Part shown: positions 9,401 to 17,420 of the stretch, one piece after another
Numbering within the stretch: position 1 is the stretch's first letter
How the letters are laid out: each line of letters begins with the position of its first letter
Assembly (NCBI GenBank): GCA_036656795.1
Contig: JAVXHR010000019.1
Location: 1 to 35,405, forward strand
From: CAUPWF01 sp036656795
Lineage (GTDB): Bacteria; Bacillota; Clostridia; Lachnospirales; Lachnospiraceae
Length of the DNA: 35,405 nucleotides
Direction: 5' to 3'
Translations under genes and position numbers: made by a program
The notes under the pieces: model-generated
Told to the model about the DNA's origin: nothing
The model's database searches: none
What the model saw: the letters and a program-made list of their open reading frames with translations, nothing else

Positions 9401-9973
9401 TAAATCTTCATAATCCCAAGTTTCAATTTTTTGAATCTCATGAGAAGTTCTAAAACCATCAAAAAAATTAATGAATGGAATCTTTCCTTTGATTGATGCA
9501 CAATGTGCAACAGGAGTTAGATCCATAACTTCTTGTACACTTGACTCACATAACATTGCACAGCCTGTCTGGCGACAAGCATATACATCTGAGTGATCTC
9601 CAAAGATTGATAATGCATGGCTTGCCAATGCACGAGCTGATACATTGAATACCCCCGGCAATTGTTCTCCGGCAATTTTATATAAGTTAGGAATCATAAG
9701 AAGTAAACCTTGTGACGCTGTATATGTGGTAGTTAATGCACCTGCTGATAAAGAACCGTGTACCGTACCGGCTGCACCTGCTTCTGATTGCATTTCTGTT
9801 ACTTGAACTGTTTGTCCAAATATATTAGTTCTACCTTGTGTTGCCCATTCATCTGTTGCTTCTGCCATAACAGATGATGGTGTAATTGGGTAAATTGCTG
9901 CAACGTCTGTATATGCATATGATGCATGAGCTGCTGCATGATTCCCATCCATGGTTTTCATTTTTCTTGCCAT
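6422..9973 (-). CDS. nifJ: Pyruvate:ferredoxin (flavodoxin) oxidoreductase
   Basis: Oxidises pyruvate with CoA to acetyl-CoA and CO2 and reduces ferredoxin, the central energy step of anaerobic fermenters. The 1183-residue protein is the fused single-chain form. It has an N-terminal thiamine-pyrophosphate pyrimidine domain (TDVAAIYPITPSS), a transketolase-C-like domain and a gamma domain (about residues 430-620). A two-cluster ferredoxin domain carries CIQCNRCAYVCP (about 692) and CTGCGSCANVCP (about 747). The C-terminal TPP-binding domain includes GACAGCGETPY and GDGWAYDIGFGG (about 970). All cluster cysteines are present. The start follows an AAGGAGG site (cctcc at 9983-9987). The gene stands alone with its own promoter and terminator, as is usual for a very highly expressed enzyme. 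Confidence 0.98.
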   Translation of the reverse strand: MARKMKTMDGNHAAAHASYAYTDVAAIYPITPSSVMAEATDEWATQGRTNIFGQTVQVTEMQSEAGAAGTVHGSLSAGALTTTYTASQGLLLMIPNLYKIAGEQLPGVFNVSARALASHALSIFGDHSDVYACRQTGCAMLCESSVQEVMDLTPVAHCASIKGKIPFINFFDGFRTSHEIQKIETWDYEDLKEMVDMDAIDEFRRHALNPNHPCQRGSAQNPDIFFQAREACNSYYDAMPALVQDYMDKVNAKIGTDYKLFNYYGASDAEKVIIAMGSVCDTIDETIDYLVAAGEKVGVVKVRLYRPFCAEALIQAIPESVKQITVLDRTKEPGAMGEPLFLDVVAALKGTKFDAIPVLSGRYGLGSKDTTPTQIVAVYKNTEKKVFTIGINDDVTHLSLELGAPLVTTPEGTINCKFWGLGADGTVGANKNSIKIIGDNTDMYAQAYFDYDSKKSGGVTMSHLRFGHTPIKSTYLIRQANFVACHNPSYMSKYNMVQELVDGGTFLLNCPWDMEGIEHHLPGQVKAYIANHNIKFYVIDGIKIGKEIGLGGRINTVLQSAFFELANIIPAEKANELMKAAAKASYGKKGDKVVQMNYDAIDAGAKQMTQITVPESWKSAADEGLFTPEIKEGNADAVAFVKNIQTKVNAQEGNSLPVSAFNDYVDGSTPSGTSAFEKRGIAVDIPVWQADNCIQCNRCAYVCPHAVIRPIALTEEEVANAPEGLKTIDMIGMPGMKFSITVSAYDCTGCGSCANVCPGKKGEKALIMGNMEANAGQQDFFDFGTAIPVKPEVIAKYNEATVKGSQFKQPLLEFSGACAGCGETPYAKLITQLFGDRMYIANATGCSSIWGNSSPSTPYTSTKEGKGPAWSNSLFEDAAEFGFGMSLAQRALRTSLKTRVEYLVENGKNDVVVAAAKEYIDTFDCGVSNGVATDKLVAALETVDCDCEPRVSILKDKDFLAKKSQWIFGGDGWAYDIGFGGVDHVLASGQDINIMVFDTEVYSNTGGQSSKATPTGAIAQFAAAGKEVKKKDLASIAMSYGYVYVAQIAMGADFNQTVKAIAEAEAYPGPSLIIAYAPCINHGIKKGMSKAQTEEELAVKAGYWHNFRYNPALKAEGKAAFSLDSKEPTESYQEFLNGEVRYNALARMNPERAADLFAKSEESAKERYEYLNKLITLYGSNDK

Positions 9974-10024
9974 TAAATTGTTCCTCCTTATTGTCTAATT
10001 GTTAATTTTTTCGCACATATGTTT

Positions 10025-10053
10025 ATTATAGCTCCAACCCATTAAAAAGTCTA
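10025..10053 (-). promoter_or_regulatory. Probable promoter of nifJ
   Basis: On the minus strand: -10 TATAAT (10025-10030) and, 17 bases upstream, a -35-like TAGACT (10048-10053, four of six). It lies about 50 bases before the nifJ start, between the lgt terminator and nifJ. The -10 is perfect; the -35 is weaker. Confidence 0.6.
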
Positions 10054-10103
10054 GTAGTTTGATTGTTCCTTTTTACAAACAATGACAAGATACCAATCTA
10101 AAA

Positions 10104-10137
10104 AAGAGCATATTCTTCTCTTCAAGAACATGCCCTT
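10104..10137 (-). terminator. Rho-independent terminator of lgt
   Basis: Arms 10104-10117 and 10124-10137 form a 14-bp stem in the minus-strand RNA, including two G-U pairs, with a 6-base loop. A run of T residues follows (minus strand TTTTTTAG). It lies 26 bases past the lgt stop and closes the ychF-lgt unit. Confidence 0.85.
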
Positions 10138-10163
10138 TACATCGGATAAATATACCTTTACAT

Positions 10164-11063
10164 CTATCTGATTTTTTTACTTCTGCGACTATGTTGGCGA
10201 ATATAATTCTCACGAGACAGTCGATTGCGCAGATATGGAATCAATATAATAGAAATCACAGCTGCTACTCCTGCCAGTACCTGAGATACCGGCCAACCTA
10301 GTTTTGGTATTAGTAACTGATCCGTTCGAAGTCCTTCAATCCAGAAACGTCCCACACCATAGCTAAATACATAAACTAAGAATAATTCACCTTCAAACTT
10401 CTTATGTTTACGATATAAAAGTAATAAAATCAGCACCCCAAGACACCAAAGTGATTCATATAAGAATGTGGGATGTACTTGAATAAAACTAACATCTTGG
10501 ATTTTTTCAATATGCATGCGCATTCGATCTGTAATATCCGATGCCCGAACTGCATTCACCGGAATCTGCATTGCAAAGAGTCCATTTGTATACTCTCCAA
10601 ATGCCTCTCTATTGAAAAAATTCCCCCAACGTCCAATCATCTGACCGGCAATCAATCCGATAACTGCGGTATCTAATAACTGTGGTGCTGACAATCGTTT
10701 GATTCTGGCAAATACAAACACCGTAATAACCGCTGCTATAATCCCACCATAGATTGCAAGTCCACCACCACGAATATTCAATATGCTAAGCAAATCATTC
10801 TTATACACGTCCCATGAAAATAGCACATAATACAGTCTTGCGCCAATAATTGCAAAGATAACTGCATACATTGCCAAATCAAAATAGTTTTCTGGATTCT
10901 GTCTTGTTCTCTTTGCTTCCGCTGCGGCTGCGAAGATACCTGTCAAAATCCCAATTCCTATAATAACCCCATAATATGCGATTTCAAATCCAAATACCGA
11001 AATCGACTTACCAACATGTTCCAGATGTATCCCAAGCTCTGGGAAATTAATGGCTTCCTGCAT
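10164..11063 (-). CDS. lgt: Prolipoprotein diacylglyceryl transferase
   Basis: Integral membrane enzyme that moves a diacylglyceryl group from phosphatidylglycerol to the lipobox cysteine of prelipoproteins, the first step of lipoprotein maturation. The 299-residue protein has about seven hydrophobic segments, the family signature around RWGNFFNREAFGE (about residues 143-155), the substrate-loop block HPTFLYESLWCLG and a late GVGRFWIEGLRTD. All are core Lgt motifs. The C-terminus is basic (SRRSKKIR), consistent with a cytoplasmic tail. The start follows AAGGACA. It lies 48 bases after ychF with no terminator between them, so the two are probably transcribed together. Confidence 0.96.
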   Translation of the reverse strand: MQEAINFPELGIHLEHVGKSISVFGFEIAYYGVIIGIGILTGIFAAAAEAKRTRQNPENYFDLAMYAVIFAIIGARLYYVLFSWDVYKNDLLSILNIRGGGLAIYGGIIAAVITVFVFARIKRLSAPQLLDTAVIGLIAGQMIGRWGNFFNREAFGEYTNGLFAMQIPVNAVRASDITDRMRMHIEKIQDVSFIQVHPTFLYESLWCLGVLILLLLYRKHKKFEGELFLVYVFSYGVGRFWIEGLRTDQLLIPKLGWPVSQVLAGVAAVISIILIPYLRNRLSRENYIRQHSRRSKKIR

Positions 11064-11111
11064 TCTGCTGTGTCCTTTCTATTTTATAAATTCTATCCAT
11101 GCATTTCAAAT

Positions 11112-12209
11112 CTAAACATTAAACCGGAATAGAATCACATCTCCGTCCTTTACAACATATTCTTTTCCTTCAATTCCAACTAACCCTTTTTCTTTTGCCA
11201 CTGCATAAGAACCACAGTCTATAAGATCTTGATACGCAACCACTTCTGCACGGATAAATCCTCGTTCAAAATCTGTATGAATTTTACCTGCTGCTCCCGG
11301 CGCTTTGGTTCCTTGTTTTATTGTCCATGCTCTAACTTCCGGTTCCCCTGCAGTCAGATAACTAATCAATCCCAACAAATGATAGCTTGCCTTAATTAAT
11401 TTCTCAAGTCCTGACTCTTCCAATCCCAGATCTTCTAAAAACATCTTTTTTTCATCATCATCTAATTCTGCAATCTCTTGCTCTATCTGGGCACAGACCA
11501 CAAACACTTCACATTGCTCTTTTTTTGCGTATTGGCACACACTTTGTACACCCTCATTATTGGCGCCATTATCCGCTAGATCATCTTCTGAAACATTTGC
11601 CGCAAAAATCACAGGTTTAGCTGTCAATAAATTATAGCTATCAAACCATACTTGTTCATCTTCATCTTCTGCTCGGAAACTTCTGGCCATGTTTCCTTCT
11701 TCTAAATGATTTTTAAGACGTTCTAACAATTCCAGCTCTTTAGCTGCTGATTTATCATTACGAATCAATTTTGCTGTACGTGACATACGGCGTTCTAATA
11801 TTTCCAAATCCGAAAAGATTAATTCCAAATTAATGGTTTCAATATCACGCAATGGTGCCACATTCCCATCTACATGTACAATATTATCATCTACAAAACA
11901 ACGTACCACATGCACAATTGCATCTACTTCTCGAATATTCGCAAGAAACTGATTGCCTAATCCTTCGCCCTTTGACGCACCCTTTACTAAACCTGCAATA
12001 TCAACAAATTCAATGGCAGCCGGAACGATTTTTTTTGTTGTATACATCTCTCCTAACACTTGCAATCTTTGATCCGGTACTGTTACAACTCCAACATTGG
12101 GGTCAATAGTACAAAATGGATAGTTTGCTGATTCAGCTCCTGCTTTTGTCAATGAATTAAATAACGTACTCTTTCCTACATTTGGTAACCCTACAATTCC
12201 TAATTTCAT
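11112..12209 (-). CDS. ychF: Redox-regulated ATPase YchF (Obg family)
   Basis: Ribosome-associated P-loop NTPase of the Obg/YchF family that prefers ATP to GTP; it has been linked to stress responses and translation. The 365 residues match the universal family size. It has G1 GLPNVGKSTLFN at the N-terminus and G3 DIAGLVKGASKGEGLGNQFL. The specificity loop is replaced by the YchF-type VIFAANVSE (the NxxE variant typical of ATP preference). The C-terminal TGS domain ends in the conserved DGDVILFRFNV. Its own promoter lies 61-89 bases upstream. Confidence 0.96.
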   Translation of the reverse strand: MKLGIVGLPNVGKSTLFNSLTKAGAESANYPFCTIDPNVGVVTVPDQRLQVLGEMYTTKKIVPAAIEFVDIAGLVKGASKGEGLGNQFLANIREVDAIVHVVRCFVDDNIVHVDGNVAPLRDIETINLELIFSDLEILERRMSRTAKLIRNDKSAAKELELLERLKNHLEEGNMARSFRAEDEDEQVWFDSYNLLTAKPVIFAANVSEDDLADNGANNEGVQSVCQYAKKEQCEVFVVCAQIEQEIAELDDDEKKMFLEDLGLEESGLEKLIKASYHLLGLISYLTAGEPEVRAWTIKQGTKAPGAAGKIHTDFERGFIRAEVVAYQDLIDCGSYAVAKEKGLVGIEGKEYVVKDGDVILFRFNV

Positions 12210-12269
12210 CTATTATAATATCCTTCCTATCAATTGGTACACAATGTCCACATTTTTCCTCTACATTTT

Positions 12270-12298
12270 AGTTTATCATGGTTTTTTGCGATTGCCAA
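12270..12298 (-). promoter_or_regulatory. Promoter of ychF
   Basis: On the minus strand: -35 TTGGCA (12293-12298, five of six), a 17-bp spacer, and -10 TAAACT (12270-12275, four of six). It sits in the only non-coding gap between thiN and ychF. AT-rich phased repeats lie directly upstream and could act as an UP-like element. Confidence 0.6.
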
Positions 12299-12320
12299 TT
12301 ATTTTTCCCCGATGTAATCT

Positions 12321-12372
12321 TTTTGTAATATTATCACATTTTCTGTAATATTTTTACTATTTTTGTAATATT
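12321..12372. repeat. Three 12-bp AT-rich direct repeats with a 20-bp period
   Basis: The unit TT[TC]TGTAATATT occurs at 12321-12332, 12341-12352 and 12361-12372, exactly 20 bp apart, which is about two helical turns. Runs of T recur with it. The block lies between the thiN stop and the ychF -35 box. It could be a curved UP-like activator of ychF or a repeated protein-binding site. No hairpin terminator is visible for thiN in this gap. Confidence 0.65.
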
Positions 12373-12377
12373 TTTAT

Positions 12378-13046
12378 TTAAAGATCATGGGCCTCATCTC
12401 TCGTTTCCATTAAGATAACCCTGCCCGCTGTAAATGTAATCACTACTTCATCTCCCAGAATTTCATTGCTTACACACAAGCTATCATCGGGAGACAAATA
12501 ATGATTATGCAGTGGATATCTTGCACCTTCAATCGTAAATTGTTCTACATCTCCCCCAAAAGGAAAGACTGAGAAGAATTGACCAAATCCATCTTTTTTA
12601 ATGTGTGTTTCACCACTGATGATCCGAATTCTATTACGAGCATCCATAATATATGCCGGAATCCCTCTGTGTTCTGCAATCGTTAGTATCTGAATATTAG
12701 CCCACATATGGTCAATCCTGTTCCCCGTCGCCCCTAAAAGAATTAATTCTTCTGACCCCAGTCGAATTGCAAGACGTACGGCTATCTCTGTATCTGACGC
12801 ATCTTTCACCGGATTATACTCTCTGATTACTACATTGGTTTCCGTCTTGTAGTACGTTATAATATCCGGTGGCAGACTATCAAAATCACCTACCAGATAA
12901 GTTGGCATAATCTGATGATCATATAAAAACTTTGCACCACTATCCACACCTATAATACAATCACTGGGGTGTAACTCTTGTTTAAAAACACTTAATACAA
13001 ATGATTCTTCAATAGTTCCCCCACTAATAATAATTGCTTTACTCAT
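12378..13046 (-). CDS. thiN: Thiamine pyrophosphokinase
   Basis: Transfers pyrophosphate from ATP to thiamine to make the cofactor thiamine pyrophosphate, which nifJ and transketolase use. The 222-residue protein has the TPK catalytic signatures VGDFDS, the NPVKDASDTEIAV block and the GATGNRIDHMWANI block, followed by a thiamine-binding C-terminal domain. An in-frame start at 13079 would overlap rpe by 41 bases. The ATG at 13046 (MSKAIIISGG) starts the conserved fold and has GGAGG at 13059-13063, so I prefer it. Its start overlaps the rpe stop in the octamer ATGAGTAA, which indicates translational coupling. It is the last gene of the long murE-to-thiN run. Confidence 0.94.
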   Translation of the reverse strand: MSKAIIISGGTIEESFVLSVFKQELHPSDCIIGVDSGAKFLYDHQIMPTYLVGDFDSLPPDIITYYKTETNVVIREYNPVKDASDTEIAVRLAIRLGSEELILLGATGNRIDHMWANIQILTIAEHRGIPAYIMDARNRIRIISGETHIKKDGFGQFFSVFPFGGDVEQFTIEGARYPLHNHYLSPDDSLCVSNEILGDEVVITFTAGRVILMETRDEAHDL

Positions 13047-13704
13047 ATTCTTTAAAGACCTCCAAAAAGTTCCGTACATTTTCTGCCGGATTACCTTTAA
13101 ACACTGCTGAACCGGCTACAATTACATTGGCACCGGCGTTCAGTACTTCTCTTACATTTGTTATATAAATTCCGCCATCAACTTCAATATCAATTTCTAA
13201 GTTCCGTGCAAGTAACATTGCTCTTAATTCTCGAATTTTTACCAACGAATTTTCAATAAATGCTTGCCCACCAAATCCCGGATGCACACTCATAATCAAT
13301 ATCATATCAACCTCATGTAGCAATGGCTCTAATGTTGCTACCGGTGTATCCGGTGAAATTGAAATTCCCACTTTTACGCCACACTCTTTTATCTTCAGCA
13401 AGGTTGTTTTAATATCTTCACATGCTTCTAAGTGAACCGTAATAATATCTGCTCCTGCTTTTGCAAATTCTTCCACATACCGTATCGGTTCTGTAATCAT
13501 CAAGTGTACATCATAAACCTGATTGGTCACCCCTTGAATTGATTGTAATACCGGCATTCCAAATGAAATACTAGGAACAAATACACCATCCATGACATCA
13601 AAATGCAGATATGTCGCCCCTGCTTCTTCTGATATCTTGATTTGTTCTCCTAATCTGGCAAAATCCGCTGCCAATATAGATGGTGCTAATTTTATATGAT
13701 TCAT
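13039..13704 (-). CDS. rpe: Ribulose-phosphate 3-epimerase
   Basis: Interconverts ribulose 5-phosphate and xylulose 5-phosphate in the pentose phosphate pathway. The 221-residue TIM barrel has the signatures LAPSILAADFARLGEQ, HFDVMDGVFVPSISFG, VHPGFGGQAF and EVDGGI. These contain the conserved metal-binding His and Asp residues and the phosphate-binding loop. It starts one base after the rsgA stop, with GAGGCGA as ribosome site inside the end of rsgA, and ends 8 bases inside thiN. The order rsgA-rpe-thiN is conserved widely in Firmicutes, so this is a standard operon position. Confidence 0.97.
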   Translation of the reverse strand: MNHIKLAPSILAADFARLGEQIKISEEAGATYLHFDVMDGVFVPSISFGMPVLQSIQGVTNQVYDVHLMITEPIRYVEEFAKAGADIITVHLEACEDIKTTLLKIKECGVKVGISISPDTPVATLEPLLHEVDMILIMSVHPGFGGQAFIENSLVKIRELRAMLLARNLEIDIEVDGGIYITNVREVLNAGANVIVAGSAVFKGNPAENVRNFLEVFKEYE

Positions 13705-13705
13705 C

Positions 13706-14584
13706 TTAATATCGCCTCTTTTCCTGTAATTCTTTGTACATCTCCATATAATTCTGATACCTTACCGGATGAATCTTACCACACTCCACTGCCCCTTTTA
13801 CTGCACACTGTGGTTCATGAATATGATTACAGCCTTGAAACTTGCATTGACCTTCATATGGCTGAAACTCCGTAAAGTAATATTTTAATTCTTCTTTTTG
13901 AAATTCATTAGTATAAAGAGAACTAAACCCCGGCGTATCCATAATATAGGAGCTTTCATTAATCGGAATCAATTCCGTATGTCTGGTAGTATGCTTTCCG
14001 CGCTCTATCTTCGTACTAAGCACTCCTGTCTCCATATGGGTACTTGGTTGTAACAGATTAATGATAGAGGATTTCCCAACCCCCGATGGTCCTGCAATTA
14101 CTGTCGTTTTCCCCTCTAATGCCTGTAGCACTGCTTTCATGTTCTCTTCCACAACAGCACTGGTGAATAACAGTTGATAACCACAACTTTCATAGATTTC
14201 CTTAAGCGTCTGAATCTCTGGTTCTGTTGCAATATCTTTTTTATTGAAACACAGAATCGCAGGTATCTCTTTAGACTCCATCATAATTAAAAACCTGTCT
14301 AATAGGTTCAGATGTGGTTGTGGCTTTGTAATTGCAAACACAACCAATGCTTGATCCACATTGGCTACTGCCGGTCGTATCAGTTCGTTCTTCCTTGGAA
14401 GAATATCTACTATATTCCCTAGTTTATGCTGCTCGTCCAATATATCAATGACCACATTATCACCAACTAATGGTTTCATCTTTTCTCTTCTAAAAGCGCC
14501 CTTCGCTTTACATTCATAAATACCGGATTCCACCACGTGAACGTAGTAGAATCCGGCAATTCCTTTTACTATCTTGCCTTGCAT
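13706..14584 (-). CDS. rsgA: Small ribosomal subunit biogenesis GTPase RsgA
   Basis: Late-stage 30S assembly GTPase that releases RbfA and checks the decoding centre. The 292-residue protein shows the circularly permuted order of this family: an OB-fold, then G4 NKKD (CFNKKD), then G1 GPSGVGKSS and G3 DTPGFSS. A C-terminal zinc-binding domain with spaced Cys and His residues (CKFQGCNHIHEPQC) follows. It lies 12 bases after prkC. In other Firmicutes, RsgA (CpgA) is a substrate of the PrkC kinase, which fits the gene order, but that interaction here is inference. Confidence 0.97.
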   Translation of the reverse strand: MQGKIVKGIAGFYYVHVVESGIYECKAKGAFRREKMKPLVGDNVVIDILDEQHKLGNIVDILPRKNELIRPAVANVDQALVVFAITKPQPHLNLLDRFLIMMESKEIPAILCFNKKDIATEPEIQTLKEIYESCGYQLLFTSAVVEENMKAVLQALEGKTTVIAGPSGVGKSSIINLLQPSTHMETGVLSTKIERGKHTTRHTELIPINESSYIMDTPGFSSLYTNEFQKEELKYYFTEFQPYEGQCKFQGCNHIHEPQCAVKGAVECGKIHPVRYQNYMEMYKELQEKRRY

Positions 14585-14596
14585 AAGTTTATGTCC

Positions 14597-16669
14597 TTAC
14601 TCTTCTGGCTGATCATCTAGTGCCGGATCTATCCCTTTACTTACTACAACCGATACTGTAGTCCCCGGAGACACACTACTTCCTTCTCCCGGTTTTACAG
14701 AGATTACAACTCCTGCCTCATGTTCATTGTTAAATTCATAAGTTGCTCCACCATATGAAAGGCCTGCATTAGTAATCGCTTTTTTTGCACTTGCTTCGGA
14801 GCTTCCCACAACTGATGGAACTGACGCTTTTTCTTCCGGTTTCTTACCCTTACTAACTGTAATCGAAACCGTTGTTCCCTTTGAAACTTTCTTTTTCGCT
14901 GATACACTTTGGGAGATAACCGTCCCAGCTTCGCTATCATTATATTCGGAAGACACATTCCCTACGCTAAGTCCTGCATTAGAAAGTGCTTGTTTGGCAC
15001 TATCCTCACTGGACCCTAATAGATTTGGAACTGTTGCCTGTTCTGATCCTTTACTTACCGTCATTGTAATCTTTGCATCTTTGGCTGCTTTGGAACCTGC
15101 AGCTGGTGTAGTTCCCACCACTTGTCCCTGTCCATATTCATCGCTATATACAAATTCCGATGTACTGGTAAAGCCTGCATCATTCAGAATCTTTTGAGCA
15201 TCCGCCTCTTGTTGTCCACTTACATCCGGTACTGTAATCTCTTTCCCAACTAACTTAGAGCTAACAATAACTTGAATCTGTGTATTTTTTTTAACCTTAG
15301 TTCCTGCTTTCGTCTTTTGTTCTGCAATAATGCCAACGTCATATTTTTTAGATTCTTGACGCGCTGCTACTTTATATCCTAAAGAAGCTTTCTTTAATAA
15401 TGCTTTTGCTTCCTCTTCCGTCTTTCCAACTAATTCAGGTACTTTAACTTGATCTGTACTTTCCGCTACAGTTCCGATATTGGGTCCAAATTTAAACAAT
15501 CCCGTTGCTTTTCCTACAATAAATATCAAGATAAATGCAATAATAACAGCCACTACAATCGTTAAGATTTTCATGACCTTTGTCATTCTTGGGTTGACAT
15601 CAGTATCTTTACGGCCACGTTTATGATTACGACTGCCGGATGTATTGTAACCATCATCATATTCATCATCTTCATATTCATCATCTTCGTATTCATCATC
15701 TTCGTACTCATCGTCTTCATATTCATCGTCTTCGTACTCATCATCTTCATACAACGTATTCTCTTGGATTCGATTCAGCTCATCGGGTGTGATCATAACA
15801 GTCTCACCACCTGCCACCAGTGGTGCTATGGCTACGAAATCTCCTTCCGGATCGACCAGTGCACGCTTTAAATCCAAGATAAGAGCATTCATATCTTGGT
15901 ATCGACGATCCGGTCCTTTTTGTGTACATTTTAAGATAATTTCTTCCAGACTGTGTGGTATATCAGGAGCATATTCCGACGGAGGCGTAATCTCCTCTTG
16001 TAGATGTTTGATTGCTATAGATACCGTAGAATCACCATCAAAAGGTACCTGTCCGGTTATCATCTCATACATGGTAATACCAACCGAATAGATATCGCTT
16101 TTTGCGTCACTAAACCCACCTCTTGCCTGTTCCGGAGAAGTATAGTGGACAGAGCCCATTGCATTAGTACTAATGGTATTAGAAGTCGTTGCACGAGCAA
16201 TCCCAAAATCAGTGACCTTTACTTTTCCTTCCTTAGATATAATAACATTCTGTGGTTTAATATCTCGATGGATAATCTGATGCTTATGAGCCACTTCAAT
16301 TCCCGTACATATTTGAATGGTAACGCTGATTACTTCTTTTGCAGAAAGTCTTCCTTTTTTTTCTATATAATCTTTTAATGTAATTCCTTCTACTAATTCC
16401 ATAATCATATAATTCAGACCACGGTCATGTCCAACGTCGTATACATTGACAATATTAGGATGCATTAATCCTGCTGCCGCCTGTGCTTCTATTTTGAATT
16501 TTTTTACAAAGTTATCGTCTTCCCGATACTCACGTTTTAACACTTTAATCGCCACAAACCGCTTTAGTTTATGATCTTCTCCTTTGTATACATCCGCCAT
16601 ACCCCCGGATCCTATCTTACCCAGCACTTCATACCGGTCTTCTAAAAATATTCCTTTGTTGTTTACCAT
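14597..16669 (-). CDS. prkC: Ser/Thr protein kinase PrkC with four PASTA domains
   Basis: Membrane kinase (Stk1/PknB family) that senses muropeptides or lipid II outside the cell and phosphorylates cell-wall, translation and division proteins. The kinase domain covers about residues 13-275, with a glycine loop GSGGMADVYKG (20-30), Lys42, HRDIKPQN (134-141, catalytic Asp136) and DFG (154-156). A juxtamembrane region carries six exact EDDEY units (308-337), followed by a basic stretch. One transmembrane helix lies at about 367-388. Four extracellular PASTA repeats of about 68 residues (about 402-685) follow. Its start overlaps the stp stop by 7 bases (ATGGTAA). The acidic repeat is unusual for the family and is reported separately. 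Confidence 0.97.
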   Translation of the reverse strand: MVNNKGIFLEDRYEVLGKIGSGGMADVYKGEDHKLKRFVAIKVLKREYREDDNFVKKFKIEAQAAAGLMHPNIVNVYDVGHDRGLNYMIMELVEGITLKDYIEKKGRLSAKEVISVTIQICTGIEVAHKHQIIHRDIKPQNVIISKEGKVKVTDFGIARATTSNTISTNAMGSVHYTSPEQARGGFSDAKSDIYSVGITMYEMITGQVPFDGDSTVSIAIKHLQEEITPPSEYAPDIPHSLEEIILKCTQKGPDRRYQDMNALILDLKRALVDPEGDFVAIAPLVAGGETVMITPDELNRIQENTLYEDDEYEDDEYEDDEYEDDEYEDDEYEDDEYDDGYNTSGSRNHKRGRKDTDVNPRMTKVMKILTIVVAVIIAFILIFIVGKATGLFKFGPNIGTVAESTDQVKVPELVGKTEEEAKALLKKASLGYKVAARQESKKYDVGIIAEQKTKAGTKVKKNTQIQVIVSSKLVGKEITVPDVSGQQEADAQKILNDAGFTSTSEFVYSDEYGQGQVVGTTPAAGSKAAKDAKITMTVSKGSEQATVPNLLGSSEDSAKQALSNAGLSVGNVSSEYNDSEAGTVISQSVSAKKKVSKGTTVSITVSKGKKPEEKASVPSVVGSSEASAKKAITNAGLSYGGATYEFNNEHEAGVVISVKPGEGSSVSPGTTVSVVVSKGIDPALDDQPEE
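15659..15748. repeat. 15-bp tandem repeat (six units) inside prkC
   Basis: Six tandem 15-bp units each encode E-D-D-E-Y in the cytoplasmic juxtamembrane segment of PrkC, followed by a degenerate DDGY unit. The DNA copies differ only at third-codon positions (for example ttc/ttcg and tca/tcg on the plus strand). The unit length keeps the reading frame whatever the copy number, so it could vary between strains without breaking the gene. Confidence 0.95.
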
Positions 16670-17406
16670 GCCTCTACCTCACCAATACCCGGCTCTATCA
16701 TAACAATACCGATATTATCATTTCCACCATTATTATTTGCCCGTTCAATTAGATTCTCTACTGATTCCACAATGTCACGTCCACTTTGAACAACATTAAA
16801 TATCTCATCATCTTCCACCATATTGCTCAATCCATCTGTGCACATTAAGATAATATCACCTTTTTTGAGTCGATATTCAAAAAAATCCGGCTCTACGTCC
16901 ACTTTGGCTCCAATTGCTCTTGTGATAATGTTCTTATCTGGATGGTGTTTCGCTTCATCCGCCTTGATTCCACCGAGTCGTACCATCTCTTCCACCAAGG
17001 AATGGTCTTTTGATAATTGCTTAATTCCTTGATTAATCAGATAAAGTCTACTGTCACCAATATTCGCAAAATAAAGTGTACTTTCAATAATGGTTGCTGC
17101 AACTAAGGTAGTTCCCATGCCTTCATGTTTCAAATCCTTTGCGGCTGCTTCAATTAATTTACGATTCGCAACTTTTATTGCAGACCGCATCATCTCTTCG
17201 GGTGTTCCTTTTTCACTCTTTTTCAATTCTTCTTCTAACACTTCTACGGTGTATTTAGAAGCAAAGTCCCCTGCTTTGTGTCCACCCATACCATCGGCAA
17301 CTACAAACAAATTCGGAATATTTCCGATGGGGTTGTCAGTCGTATATACATAATCTTGATTTATCTCGCGTTGTTGTCCGACATCCGTCATTGAAAATGT
17401 TTTCAT
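16663..17406 (-). CDS. stp: PP2C-family Ser/Thr protein phosphatase, partner of PrkC
   Basis: Metal-dependent phosphatase (PrpC/Stp) that removes phosphates placed by PrkC. The 247-residue protein has all PP2C motifs: DVGQQREINQD near the start, VADGMGGHKAGDFAS, GDSRLYL, TDGLSNMV and the late GGNDNIGIV with the final metal-binding Asp. No membrane segment is seen. The start follows GAGGAGG. The stop overlaps the prkC start by 7 bases, so kinase and phosphatase are translationally coupled, the usual arrangement in Firmicutes. Confidence 0.97.
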   Translation of the reverse strand: MKTFSMTDVGQQREINQDYVYTTDNPIGNIPNLFVVADGMGGHKAGDFASKYTVEVLEEELKKSEKGTPEEMMRSAIKVANRKLIEAAAKDLKHEGMGTTLVAATIIESTLYFANIGDSRLYLINQGIKQLSKDHSLVEEMVRLGGIKADEAKHHPDKNIITRAIGAKVDVEPDFFEYRLKKGDIILMCTDGLSNMVEDDEIFNVVQSGRDIVESVENLIERANNNGGNDNIGIVMIEPGIGEVEAW

Positions 17407-17420
17407 ATAGCCTCCTCGTT

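Noticed and set aside
13047..13079. Longer thiN starting inside rpe
   Set aside because: The extra residues overlap rpe and do not belong to the fold; GGAGG and the ATGAGTAA overlap support the later start.
15623..15871. Plus-strand reading frame that looks like a very hydrophobic Ile/Phe-rich membrane peptide
   Set aside because: It is the antisense of the acidic EDDEY repeat in prkC; GAT/GAA/TAT codons read as ATC/TTC/ATA. No ribosome site, and it lies entirely inside a well-supported gene.
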